NCBI GenBank assembly: GCA_905250885.1
Contig: CAJNOQ010001404.1
Location: forward strand, 1 to 32,052
DNA length: 32,052 bases
DNA from: Didymodactylos carnosus
Taxonomy: Eukaryota; Rotifera; Eurotatoria; Philodinida; Philodinidae
Direction: 5' to 3'
In this document: in pieces, positions 1 to 11,990 of the stretch
Numbering within the stretch: the stretch's first letter is position 1
How the letters are laid out: each line of letters opens with the position of its first letter
Position numbers and translations under genes: made by a program
Notes under the pieces: model-generated
The model's database searches: none
What the model was told of the DNA's origin: nothing
Seen by the model: the letters and a program-made list of their open reading frames with translations, nothing else

Positions 1-3000
1 ATGCTGAGTCGCTTGTTGTTGATTTTGTTGTGAAGCAGTCTGTTGCATTTGTTGTTGTTGTGGCGTAGGTGTATGAGGAGCCATCGTTGCATATAAGTAC
101 TGTGCTTGTTGAACAGGAGGTGGTGTCTGTGTACCGCCACCACCTTGATGGTAATTTACAGATGACATATCTAAATGACAAAAAAAATTGTAAAACCAAA
201 ATCCGTCAACCAGGTTAAGGTCGAGTTGCATCAAAACTGACAGTCTTACCCAGCGCAACAACTCTAGTTTGTCCTTGTTTTAGCATATCGGCATTTGTTC
301 GTTGTTGATTTGTTGTCGTTGATGGACGCATAGTATAATTTGTATAATCAAGTTGCTGTTCTTTTTGAGGTTGATTATATAAACCAGCTGGCAACATAAA
401 CCCGTAACTTGCAGTAGCTGGTTGTGGATACTGTGGCAGCAGCGTCATTTGCTGAGCGAGAGCAGATGCATTCTGAATTATTGTGGGATCACGTGTTGTA
501 TAATTTAATGTTTTAGCATCGCCTGTGACAGTCACAGGAGGTGTCACTGAGCCACCATGATATGTGGGTGCTTGTGTAATAGGTGCAACGGCTTGTGCTT
601 GAGATGGTGATTGCTGTTGTGAGGGCTGATAATTTCCTGTTTGTTGTAAAAATGAGGCGGCTGCTATTGAATAGAGTCGGTCATCAGGTGTGCCATAATC
701 ATAGCTTTGAGCAGGATAACCTAAAATAACAATTATGAATAACTACCAAATACAATACAAATACGGAGGTACAGACAAAGAGATGAGAATAAATATCATT
801 GTTGGATGAGGAATAGAATGGCTTTGCTATGTTAAATAAGGAAAAATATGTAAATATTTCTAATGATGCCACCGGCCGTACTCAGAAGAAGTCAAGGCTA
901 CATTCTCAATATCAACACCGCTAGTCAAAAGGGATTCTTACCTTGTAATGATGCTGGATATGGGTGAAATACGGTTGGCAGTTGGGGTGGCATTTGATAC
1001 GCTGTTGGAGGCAAACTAATACCAGGTGGAATACTTGGAGTCTTATTTAGTTGTTGATTTTGTGATTGTTGTGATTGCTGTTGTGAGGGCTGATAATTTC
1101 CTGTTTGTTGTAAAAATGAGGCGGCTGCTATTGAATAGAGTCGGTCATCAGGTGTGCCATAATCATAGCTTTGAGCAGGATAACCTAAAATAACAATTAT
1201 GAATAACTACCAAATACAATACAAATACGGAGGTACAGACAAAGAGATGAGAATAAATATCATTGTTGGATGAGGAATAGAATGGCTTTGCTATGTTAAA
1301 TAAGGAAAAATATGTAAATATTTCTAATGATGCCACCGGCCGTACTCAGAAGAAGTCAAGGCTACATTCTCAATATCAACACCGCTAGTCAAAAGGGATT
1401 CTTACCTTGTAATGATGCTGGATATGGGTGAAATACGGTTGGCAGTTGGGGTGGCATTTGATACGCTGTTGGAGGCAAACTAATACCAGGTGGAATACTT
1501 GGAGTCTTATTTAGTTGTTGATTTTGTGATTGTTGTGATTGTGACTGTTGTTTGGTTGATGTGAAGTTTGCAGATGCTGCCGATGTTTGAGGTTGTTGTA
1601 GTGATGAAGTTTGTTGACTACTACTCAACTGTTGAGCCCGATTAGATAGCGATGATTGTTGCGGCTGCTGTTGTGCTTGACTTATAATATAACGTTGATT
1701 CAAACTCATCATATAAGGACCAGCATTCGTATAATCGATTATGGGAAATGGAGTAGGATCATAGGATGATTGATCTAGATTAGATGTCTGAAATAAAACA
1801 CACATTTCTACAGATAGAAAGAAAAAAATTCGATATACATTACAAAATTATGTGAGGATAAATGCAAACGATCAGTAAATTCTGCAAGACTCAGAATCAA
1901 CTAGCAATCTTTCAGCCTCCGCCAGATCCCTCATTTATCTTGAATTCTCTAGATGAAATAACTGACTGTGATTTATCTGTGAGGTATTTTCGATTGACTT
2001 TTATACCTAAAATCAACCTGAAACTTTTACAAACAGCTTGAATTTGTGTCACATTCAGCTGAAGAGCTTATTTGTACATTCTTACCTCTTGAAGAGTTTG
2101 CTGTGGCATAAACAAAAAATTCATACTGTTATTATGTTGTAATTGAGATGAATTTGTTTTCATTTGTTGAGGTTGTTGCGTTAACCTCGATTGTTGTGGT
2201 GGCTGTTGATTAATCATTGATGACTGTTGAATATTTTCGGATACTCGTCTTGGCGATACTCTCACAACACCAGAATAAGTCGATTGTTGTTGCTGTTCAT
2301 GATTTGTTACATTAGGATTTGTTCTTGGTTGAGCTGAATTGGACGGAGAGGTTAACTGTTGCTGTGAAGATGGTGCTTGCTGTTGTTGATGATCAATCGC
2401 CATTTGTTTGACTGGACTGTAAACGATCTGTGGCTGAGAATTTATGGAGGTCGAATATTGTTGAGCTAAATATTGGTACTGAGGTGGTGGATGATGCAAA
2501 TTTTCATCGAATTCTAAACGCGATTAAATAAATAAACTATTATTAAGCGAGAAAGCTAATGCTAAGCATTTCACTTTGTTAACAAAAAGAAAACTTGTCT
2601 TGCTGCTTTTGCTATGATACATGTAACAATTATTTTACCTACACGAAAATAAAGCAAGGGAAATATACTTTTACCTATCCATATAAAAATTTATATTAAA
2701 AATAGCACTATAAGTTAAATGTATTCATTTCGAAATACATTTATTTTAGAATACCATTCCGTTTTTAAGGTCATTTAAGATGGCAACTAATAACTATATC
2801 ATATTTCGTTTTACATTCTTGCCTATACTTTTAGTGCTATTTTTCCTCATTTGATTACTTTACCTAAATTTCCGAATTGTACATCAATTTTTTCCACTGT
2901 TGAATCAAAATGATCAGGCATAATCACTGGTACTTGTGGAATGCGTGAGGAATTTGTGGGTGGTGTGGAAATCGGCTGCAGAACTTTTTGTTGTTGAACT

Positions 3001-5478
3001 TGATTTTGGTGTTGTTGATTTTTTTTCACTGCGTCAGCGACAATACCTACTACAACCGATTGTGATAATTGATCTAATTTTTGCTGAGAAGGATGTAAAT
3101 TCGTAGAAGAGGAATCATCAAAACTATTACCTTGCTGTGATGATTCATAAGACGAGTACGGTTGTTGCTTAGATTGTTGTAATGAGTCCATTAAATTTAT
3201 CGGTGCTTTCATCATATTTTGAGGTGCCGATTGTGGAGGCTTTTGTGGGATACCAATAGCATTTTTGATTTGACGTTCAGCTTCGACACGATCGAACTGA
3301 CCATTTGGGGCTACATAACAAACACAAATGAACACATGTTAAATATCTGCTCAATCACTAAGATCCACTATTTCTTAATAAGACACCTGAAACAACATGT
3401 ATTTAAAACAGTTCATATTGAGAGATCTGATGCAAAGGATACATTAGAAGAACCCTCCAGCTAATTAGTGAAGACTTATCATAAGAAATAAAGAAGACTT
3501 CCATGGTAATTGTTCTATTTTCGTTTAAAGGTACGACGCAGACAGACAGCTAAGGTTCTACCTATCATATTCGTTTGCTCATTAAATCTTTGATGTCGCT
3601 GCTGATTATGTACATTCAAATCAATCTGTTGATGTTGTTGCTGTTCATTATTTAAATCTGGCTCATTTTGCACTGCTTTTCGTGCTTGTCCTTGATTTCC
3701 TCCTCCTCTCTCATATACAATTGTTTCTCCGTTCCAATTTCCCACATCAAATATTTCTTGACCATTACTGCCTTGTATTGGCGGTCTTTTTTGTGGTTGC
3801 TGTTGTTCATTATTATTCCATGTTCCCACTTCCATAGCTGAATCGTGCGTCGATGGATTACTATTTTGATCAATATGATTATTCACTGGATGAAGTATAT
3901 CTGAACTTTGAGAATCAACGTAATCATCAGCACCCGTATTTTCACCATCTACATTATTTTCGTTGTTCATATTATTCGAATTATAATATCGACCGCCCCC
4001 TCGTCTATTTCCTCGTTGACTACCGTAGTAACGAGATGAACCACCGACGCCACCCCGTCTCATACCATCGCCACGACGTAATCGTCCTGAAATAAAGAAA
4101 GTACAGTAAATATACAAAGGTGAATACCCTATAGTGTGTGATATATTTCAAAACTGTACTTTTTAACGAACTGCTATAGAGCAACAACTGTCTTAGAGAT
4201 AGTTTTTAATGTCAAATCTGACGGAAATGCAATGAATTTTGCCAAAATCCTATGGCCGGACCTGGTCGAATGCAACAAAGCCCGTTAATCGGAGTTGGGA
4301 GATAGATTCGATGAAATCTGGTCGAATCTGAGCGGACTCCGTTGAGTTTCCATACGGATCAGACAGATTCCGATAAGATGCGAGGATGAGAATATTTAAC
4401 CTGAGTTGTTATGAAGCATACGCTAGTTGAAAAAGCAACACATTCAATCTGTTCCTTATGATAAAAAAAGCCTAACGATAGATGGGGTATCCATCTTCCT
4501 AGGCTTACCTGAATATCTTCCGGCATCATTATTATATCTTGGTGGTCTAGTTAAAGTACCATTATTCCCGTAATGAGGATAATTTGGTCTATTCTGATAT
4601 CGTGGATAATAATTATTATTATTATAAAAATTATTGTTGCTATTAGTATCACCGGCAGGGAAATCAGAATTTGGTTGTTGTTCTCCGCGTTGTGAACGCT
4701 TTGGACGTGTTGAAGTGTTCTGATTTTTTGTAATTATTTGACGGTTATCTTGTGAATTTTCTTGGATGTCATTTGGCGTTGATGATGTACCGTTATTCTG
4801 ATCACCTGCGCCTAAAACAAAAAAATAGAACACAATAATAGAATTGTCAGGTCAAATAAAACAATTTGAAAAATTGGAGTAATTGCATAAAAAATAACTA
4901 ATGCACTCGGGAAGTAGTGGAAAGAAAAACAATATAGAAATATTAACTCAAGAGATTCACTAAAAGAGATATCTTACAAGAACACTCTAAAATAGAATTT
5001 TCTATGAATCAAAAAATGGTATCGCTCTACCTGTCCCATTATTCATTTTTGTGTTTTTGTTCTTTTTTGATCCAGCTGTATGCCACTCACTGGCCACATC
5101 GTGTCCTTTTTCAATTAATAATGCTACGGCTTTTTGTACGTCATAATCAGAATCATGCAAAGCGATGAGGGCGTCTTCTTGTGTTGAATTCTCTACAACA
5201 TTCAAAATTTTTTCTACCGTATCTTGAACATCTGGATGATCATGTTTTTTATCCTCAATTAATTGAGCTAAACGAATTTGTTCTTGTGTAGGTAATAAAT
5301 CTGAACGAATGTGTTGTTGCTGTTGAGATGACGTTGTCGACGTAAAATTATTTGTGGCATTGTTGTTATTCGAATTACTGGTTGATGAAGAACGGGTTGC
5401 CCACTGTGCACTGTTGTTTGTGGAACATGATGTTTGCTGTTGTTGTAAGGGTAGCGCCCCTTTTGTTGCCGAACTCAT
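1..5478 (-). CDS. Lingerer/UBAP2-like UBA-domain RNA-binding protein (3' end outside window)
   Basis: Exons in transcript order: 5478-5031, 4811-4509, 4086-3562, 3310-2864, 2513-2086, 1787-1406, 1184-942, 720-250, 170-1. They give 1139 codons, open at the window edge. All junctions are GT-AG and phases agree. The start is the ATG at 5478, followed by a Gln/Asn/Ser-rich leader. A UBA-like domain lies at about residues 84-125 (motif ALIALHDSDYDVQKAV), where UBAP2, UBAP2L and Lingerer carry theirs. An RGG/Arg-Gly stretch opens exon 3, as in the family. The end of exon 4 reads IDVQFGNLGEFDE, resembling the conserved UBAP2/Lingerer core segment (LQFGAL-type). A Pro-rich segment (PPGISLPPTAYQMPP) recalls the family's C-terminal PPGVPPL region. 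The rest is low-complexity polyQ. Family members act in stress granules and translational control; the role here is inferred. Seven of eight introns are phase 1, so most internal exons are symmetric. Exon 7 is an extra copy produced by a tandem duplication. Confidence 0.85.
611..1538. repeat. Perfect 464-bp tandem duplication inside the Lingerer-like gene
   Basis: Positions 611-1074 and 1075-1538 read identically base for base, including a 221-bp intron. Each unit contains the start of one exon, the whole intron and the end of the preceding exon. The exonic part is 243 nt, exactly 81 codons, so the duplication creates a complete extra exon (942-1184) with phase 1 at both ends and no frame break. 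The predicted protein therefore repeats the segment from the TPSIPPG motif to PASLQG and on to the YPAQSYDYG motif. The absence of any difference, even in the intron, means either a very recent event or an assembly artefact from joining haplotypes. Confidence 0.95.
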
Positions 5479-6585
5479 TCGGCTCTAATTTTTGAATATT
5501 TTTTATTAAATATAATATACAAAAAAGATATTATCTAAAATATATAAGAAACTAAAAAGAAATTTCTCGTACTATATCCACTTACATCGATTTTCTATGC
5601 CGTTTAAAAAGAAATATCCACTTTACTATCGTTTTCTTTGTGGTTGCACGAAAAACGTTGTGTCTTTGAGGGATTTGTGTATGAACAACTTGCAATATAC
5701 TGATCTATTTTCTTTGGATCATTCTAAATGATTATAAGAAGTTGTTATTTTGATTATACTGTAATGATTCATCAACTTTCTATGACTCAATACAAAATTT
5801 TGAGACAATCTTACTAGACATCGCATTCTCCTCTATCTCAGAAATTGCTCTAAACGGAGACTCTGTTATTCAACGAAACGATCTAACTTAAGTACAATAG
5901 TGTAACATTCGCGGGCTTCATATGTAGATTACAATCATCTGTCAAATTTAACAGGAAAAAAACTTTTTCTGGCCACGCGATTGTCATTCATCAATGGATT
6001 GTATAGTAGAAGTCATAAATTAATTAACCTAGTGGAACGGTAAAATAAAGACAACTTCTAACCAACAGAAATTCAGAAAAAACCTTAAAATGATGTAACT
6101 TCGAATTTTAAGAAAAAATCAATTTAGTGGCACCCCGGATTTTTGAAAGATATTAAAGCATTACAGTTGAGCAACGAGTGAGGACGGACTTATGATGAAT
6201 TGCCGATGCACTATGTACAAAAAAGATCCTAAGATGTCGCTTGAGGCAGTACAGAAGCGATAGCTACCTATTGTTTCATATTATAATCTAACAAAAATCT
6301 GTACAATTCTGTTTCGCTTTACTTTATCCTACTCTATGCTTGACTAGTGTTGTTTTTTTTTGTTTTGAAGAGATCAGTTTTATGTTGACTACTGCAATTA
6401 TTTGTTAAACTTTTTTTCTCACTTTTTGTTCTTCTCACTGGAAAAAAGATTGCAATGGGATTAAGATACTTGAATTTCGGTCACCGTTTACCAAATATTT
6501 TCACTTCAAAAACATCTATGCGAGTATCAAACAAAGGTGCCTCTCGTTTTTTGTGAAAACAGTTCTTCGATCAGTACTCAACAAA
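5479..6585. other. Shared upstream region of two divergent genes
   Basis: This 1.1-kb AT-rich interval lies between the start codons of the minus-strand Lingerer-like gene and the plus-strand TBATA-like gene. It should hold both promoters and 5' UTRs. I see T-rich runs (for example 6350-6420) but no convincing TATA box, repeat or coding exon. Confidence 0.5.
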
Positions 6586-9010
6586 ATGACAAGTTGGCAG
6601 AACATCATTGATAACTTACCAAAAAAAACTCGGCAAAATCAAACGGATTACAGTCCAGATCATCATCAGCAACAACAACTGTCAGACCAAAACTATAATG
6701 AAGGTATACAAGTACGAAAGATATTTAGAGTTAGTGGGTCGTCTATTCGTTGATACAGCTCATGTTGCTTACTAAAAATAATCAATTACAAATGTTTTGA
6801 TCTCACACTAAACTGCTAGAAGGTTGTTCACGAAAAAACTGTTGCTATAAGTAAAGACGAGCAGAAGAATTATTCACATTTATTGTTCATTGTAGATAAG
6901 TTTCAAAAATTCATCTCTCGTCGCCGATCATTTATAAAAAAACGTCCAATAGGGGTACCAAAATTCAATTTACTAGCATTAAAACCACAAGAAAATTTCC
7001 AACCGTATAATATGACATTTTGGGGAGCCCAGGGAGTGAGTATGTAATTCGTGCTAATAATAGTATGAGAATGGTTAATATTGATATCTCTTAGTTGAGG
7101 ACGACACTATATGGAAAAAATCTTTAAGAGATTTAGCAATGTCTCTAGGATTTATTACACAACATGAAATTGATCGCATAACAAAACCGGCAACATTAGC
7201 TAATTTCTATGGACCTCCTTCAACTACTGGAAGTCTACGTACTGCTCCACAGACAACATCAACACCTCGTTTTAACGAACGTTTACCACCACCAAGTCGA
7301 GGAGAACGAACATTTCATATAAAACCACTTTGGTACTATCGTGTAGATGATCATGAAAGAGAAAGTTGGGTATGGAAAGGAAAAATCTTTCTTTTAAAAT
7401 AACTTCTGCGCCCTTTGTATTTAGATGTTACAAATTCTTTGCCAACTATTAGGTACAAGCGATTTAGCTCTCGTCCAAACCTGGCTAGCATCCGCCCATA
7501 AATCAGGTGTTTTATTTATTTTCATAATTTAGCGAAAGCTTTTTTAACTATTACGTTGGTGGTTTAGAAAAAGAATTGGCTCGACAGTTACTCGTACGAG
7601 CATTAGAAGGACTCGGTGAAGGTGATAGATTTCGTGCTGTAGCACCATCGTTGGACCTTGATATCGATACATTAAACAATTATGTTGCAGGGTAGGAATC
7701 AACATATAATCATGTAGCATGTTTTCTGTTATATACTATTCACTTCTAGTATTGACGTCCCGCAACTACCTGTTCAAGGTATATTCCGTCCAGTAGTAAA
7801 ACATCGTCAATTACGTCCATTAAGTGAAAAACCTGAAAATAAAGTACAAGAAAGTAAAACTGAAGATGAACTATTAGCTGGTACGAGCAGAGATGCACTC
7901 TTTATAATTTACATACATCCTAAGTCAACTTTCCCGCTGAAGCCGCGGCGTGACTCGCGCTTAAAAGTCGCGATAAGACTGTGTCCTACGATCGCGGTAA
8001 AACTCGCGAAATAAGAGTCGGGATTTGGAATCACGATTTTTTCACGATCAGCATCTAACTTCGCGGTCACTCTTGGCTGGACGCTTACACTCGTGGCAAG
8101 AGCTCCGATAGTTTTTATCATACTCTTATACTAGCACCTTGACTCTTGGTCCAGTCGCTATTCTTATAGCGACTTTGGGAAAAACAGCCTTTTCGCGGCG
8201 TGAGTCTCGACGGTCGCGTAGGGACTCACGCCGTTCGCGGCGAGAATCCCAAAAATATTTTTTGTATTATCAGATATTCCCGTTTAACTTCCAGAAAAGT
8301 CGCGTTTCTTTTTGGTAACACGAAATTAAAGTTTAGGAAGCAATGAATAAAATTTCTAATGTTTCTTTCGGTTTTTTATATAAGTTCGGTTGCAAAACAA
8401 AAGCCGGTGAATGAATTTTGAAGCATGACTCATGTTACGACTTCAGGTTTATTGGCGTTTCCCGACATAATTTTGTGAGTTCAGGCGTGTCGGGATATTA
8501 CGTAGTGACTCCACGCGAAACTGTAAGGCTCATCCATGATCCCGATGCAACAAAAACTCTTAGCGTGAATTATGGATAATGTTTTTAAAAAAGTTTAAAA
8601 TTTATCCAAGGTCGCGCCGCGATACTGTGAGTCAACCGCGATCGTGAAGCGACTGTGTGTCTCCACCATGAGCGCGACGGAACAAGCGCGAATCCGTAGC
8701 AGTCACGGGCAAGACGACGGGATCGCGCCACGAATGAAGCGCGACAGTTGACTTGGGTTCTATGACATTTTTCTTTCTAGAATTTTCTTCTCCAACACTG
8801 GCTGTTATGCAAACAACTCCGAAAGATGAGTTTTCAACTAGCCGATTACGTACACCTTTTCTACCACCAATTCCCAAGCGATGGATTAATAATAAAAATC
8901 CACTTTACGCTTCAACAATCGATGAAACAACGACACCACCATCACGAGGAAAGGACACAAATATTTGGAAATATGAATTACCAGTAAATTCGAGTGCAGT
9001 ATTTTCGTGA
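6586..9010 (+). CDS. TBATA/SPATIAL-family-like protein
   Basis: Seven exons: 6586-6703, 6896-7039, 7095-7369, 7425-7506, 7568-7691, 7750-7880, 8781-9010. They give 1104 nt, 367 residues, close to the roughly 350 residues of mammalian TBATA. All introns are GT-AG and phases match. The ATG at 6586 is preferred because the upstream in-frame codon at 6553 is GTG. Similarity to TBATA (thymus, brain and testes associated; SPATIAL family) is recognised from memory in two places. The motif IWKKSLRDLA at about residues 91-100 resembles the family's AWKKELKELA. The helical segment at residues 180-222 (LQILCQLLGTSDLALVQTWL, then KSEKELARQLL after two intervening residue groups) resembles the conserved C-terminal block. 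The N-terminal part is basic (FISRRRSFIKKRP) and less similar. Molecular function of the family is poorly defined. The last intron is 900 bp because an element sits in it. A possible AATAAA lies at 9249-9254. Confidence 0.62.
7919..8757. mobile_element. Non-autonomous element with terminal inverted repeats in TBATA-like intron 6
   Basis: The left end CCTAAGTCAACTTTCCCGCT matches the reverse complement of the right end (CCCAAGTCAACTGTCGCGCT, 8738-8757) at 17 of 20 positions. The 839-bp body is far richer in CG dinucleotides (repeated CGCGAC, GCGGCG and GACTCACGCCG-like words, several in inverted orientation) than the AT-rich surroundings. It sits wholly inside an intron, ending just before the polypyrimidine tract and the acceptor at 8779-8780. 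No long coding frame and no clear target-site duplication are visible, so the superfamily is unknown. Confidence 0.65.
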
Positions 9011-10121
9011 AGCTATGTTTCTATTATAAACTTGGTTACACACACTTATACAGTATTTCTATTTTGACATAAATATACTGTCTGCGAAAAAAGTTTCTAT
9101 TTTTCCCTTAAATTTCGCTAAGAATATTGCCATGGTTTTGGCTATTGAGACACACCTAGTTATCGCCAAAAGTAATCAAGTTCTCTGTTCTCATGACGTC
9201 AAGTTTTCTTTTTCTCAACTATAAAATCATAGTTCCTTTTTCTCAGCTAATAAAATCATAGTTCCTTTCCAGTTTAACATATCTGTCATAGAAATACGTC
9301 AAATTTCTAATTACAAATAAAAATATAAATAGCAGTGAAGGGAAAAGACTTAAAAACTTTAATTATTGGTCAAGGCGAGTGAGGTGTTCTGAAAGTGTCT
9401 ACATTCAAATAAGATGTATTTGAAGCAGACCTAAATCGCCTAAAAACTAAAATGTCCATTTTCGATCGTATTGAAACTGCTACATTTGGACATAAAATGT
9501 TTCCAGCATAAATGCAGAAAAACCGGATTGCGATATTCATCAATGTACATACAATCAAAAAGGGCGACTCATTTTTGCGGAATTTTGTCTAATTCATAAG
9601 AGCTTTCAAAATATATATTCAGAGTTCTCCGGACCTAAGCCGTTACTGAGATATCCGTGTTTTGCAAAAAAAACAACAGTCTTGCTTAAGTAAACTAGAT
9701 AAAGGAAGCATATTCAGAGCCTGTAGACCATTCCACCATTAATTAGGGAGAAATTCCTGTGACAACGTCGCAATTCTAGTTAGAAAAGCAATTAAAAGAA
9801 TCTTGTAATGTGATATTTCCTAATTCATACAGACCAGAAGCTCTGAAATTAGATCGCTGACGAGCGTATCGATAAATGGCAAAGTCCAAAAAATGTGTGT
9901 CAGATGGGATTAAATAATATTGTGAAATGTAATCAAAGTTAGTCTAAAAATAAAGTCAAAAATGACTATTTAATACTCATAATGGACAATTAAAAATAAT
10001 TAGAGGATAGTCATATTTATGATCAGTCTGGTTCATCCGAGTCAATAATTCATCTCAATATGACAGCAGTGAGTGGATGTTGTAACCGAAGGAAAAATGA
10101 AGCAGAAAAATTATAGTTGGT
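9011..10121. other. Intergenic, no gene recognised
   Basis: AT-rich with no convincing exon. A 29-bp imperfect direct repeat (core AAAATCATAGTTCCTTT) lies at about 9212-9268. A degenerate stretch near 9597-9665 (AGTTCTCCGGACCTAAGCCG) resembles one near 11899-11970 (AGTTCTCCGACTGGAAGCCG), probably two copies of a dispersed repeat. Confidence 0.5.
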
Positions 10122-11474
10122 CATATATACCCCTGGAAAAAATAAGTTTTCCTCGGTATTTTGAGGATATTGTTACCAAAAGAACGTATTTTTTTAAAAT
10201 AACGACATATTCTGAAAGCCCGTGAAATTTTACATCATCCTGTATATTTTTATTTTTGTTTGAATCGCTGTGTAAAAAAATTATTCCAATAAAGTGAACA
10301 CACCCTCAGTACCTCATTTCCACACACTTAATACAATCATTGTTATCTTGTATAGTTTTTCAAGATTTTGTCAGTATTACAAATAGGTTTTGAAAAAAGT
10401 AATCACATATTCTGATAGAGCTTGAAATTTTCTATCACCCTATATATTTATATATTGTCTTGTATTTACTTGCTGGGAAAAAATTTGAATACAGTAAAGG
10501 AAACCTACCTTGACAAGTACAAAAATGCACTACTTTTTAGGACTTTTCAAATTATTATTGCTATGGAAATAAATGTTTACAAAAGTAAATATAGACTCTG
10601 ATAGCCCGTGAAATTCTCTATCATTCTATGTATTTATGTCTTGCCCCGCATTTATCTGCCAAAGAATAATTCGAATATTATTTAGGCACTCTAGTTTACA
10701 AACCTAAATAACCAGACTTTTTACCATCTCTTTGGTTTTTATTTCAGATTTATTATCACTGTAGAAATAACTTTTTGCACACGCAGTTGTATGTTCTGAT
10801 AGCGCTTGAAATTCTCTATTATCCTGAACTTTTGAACTTAAAACGAAAGAGATAGTAAAAAAGTGCAGTTTGTTAGAGTTTTTCAAGGAGAGTGCCTAAA
10901 TAATATTGGAATTGTTCTTTGACAAATAAGTGCAAAACGAAACACAAATACATAGAATGATAGAGAATTTCACGGACTGTCAAAATACACAACTACTTTT
11001 GTAAAAGAGTGTTCTTATAGTTATAATAATTTGAAAAAAATACTGAAGAAGTAGCGAAAAATATGCACTTTTTTTGTACTTGTCAAGGTAGGTTTCCTTT
11101 ACTGTATTCAAATTTTTTCCCAGCAAGTAAATACAAGACAATATATAAATATATAGGGTGATAGAAAATTTCAAGCTCTATCAGAATATGTGATTACTTT
11201 TTTCAAAACCTATTTGTAATACTGACAAAATCTTGAAAAACTATACAAGATAACAATGATTGTATTAAGTGTGTGGAAATGAGGTACTGAGGGTGTGTTC
11301 ACTTTATTGGAATAATTTTTTTACACAGCGATTCAAACAAAAATAAAAATATACAGGATGATGTAAAATTTCACGGGCTTTCAGAATATGTCGTTATTTT
11401 AAAAAAATACGTTCTTTTGGTAACAATATCCTCAAAATACCGAGGAAAACTTATTTTTTCCAGGGGTATATATG
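10122..11474. repeat. 1.35-kb foldback element with perfect outer arms
   Basis: Positions 10122-10526 are matched by the reverse complement of about 11070-11474 with no difference I could find over some 405 bp. The match starts sharply at 10122 and 11474. Inward of this the arms continue to pair but only imperfectly, with indels, up to a centre near 10800. The element is also built from a degenerate direct repeat of 186-200 bp, with a recognisable core (TCTGATAGCSCKTGAAATT-like) at 10211, 10411, 10597 and 10795, and inverted counterparts in the right arm. No coding frame or flanking duplication is seen. Confidence 0.9.
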
Positions 11475-11990
11475 CCTAACATCTGATTAAAAAAGCTTTT
11501 GAGATCTTATGTCTAAATTGCTTTTGCTGTAAAACAAAAATTTCAATAGTAAATTTATATCAAAAATGTGTAACTGTATGTTATAAATAAATTCCTCTAT
11601 GGGAAAAGAACCAAACACAAATGTTACTTCTATAATACGAATCTCGACAAGCGAACCTTGTCTTTCTCATTGTTTATCTTGTACTATGAAATCAGGAAAT
11701 CGAAGAATTCTAGAAAAAAACGTTCTTCAAAATGCCTAAAAGAAAACGCGTGTTTCATTCAACAGTAAACATAATTTTGAATTAAAGTTAACCACTTAGA
11801 GACTAAGATCTTCCAGGTTTTATTACACGTTTGGATCTGAACCTGGACCTGTCAGATCATAAGTTCAGGATTAGATTTACTATTTCTGGCTAATGTCAAG
11901 AGCTGTCGAAATGTATAATCATATAGTTCTCCGACTGGAAGCCGTCACTGAGTTATCAATATTTTTCAAGAAACTGTTTGCCATGGCAAT

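Noticed and set aside
3219-3464. Plus-strand frame opposite the Lingerer-like gene
   Set aside because: Overlaps a well-supported exon and intron on the other strand; a shadow frame.
8632-9010. Separate small gene starting at 8753
   Set aside because: The downstream part is the last TBATA-like exon; the region before 8781 is intron and element sequence, and phase agrees with a splice at 8781.
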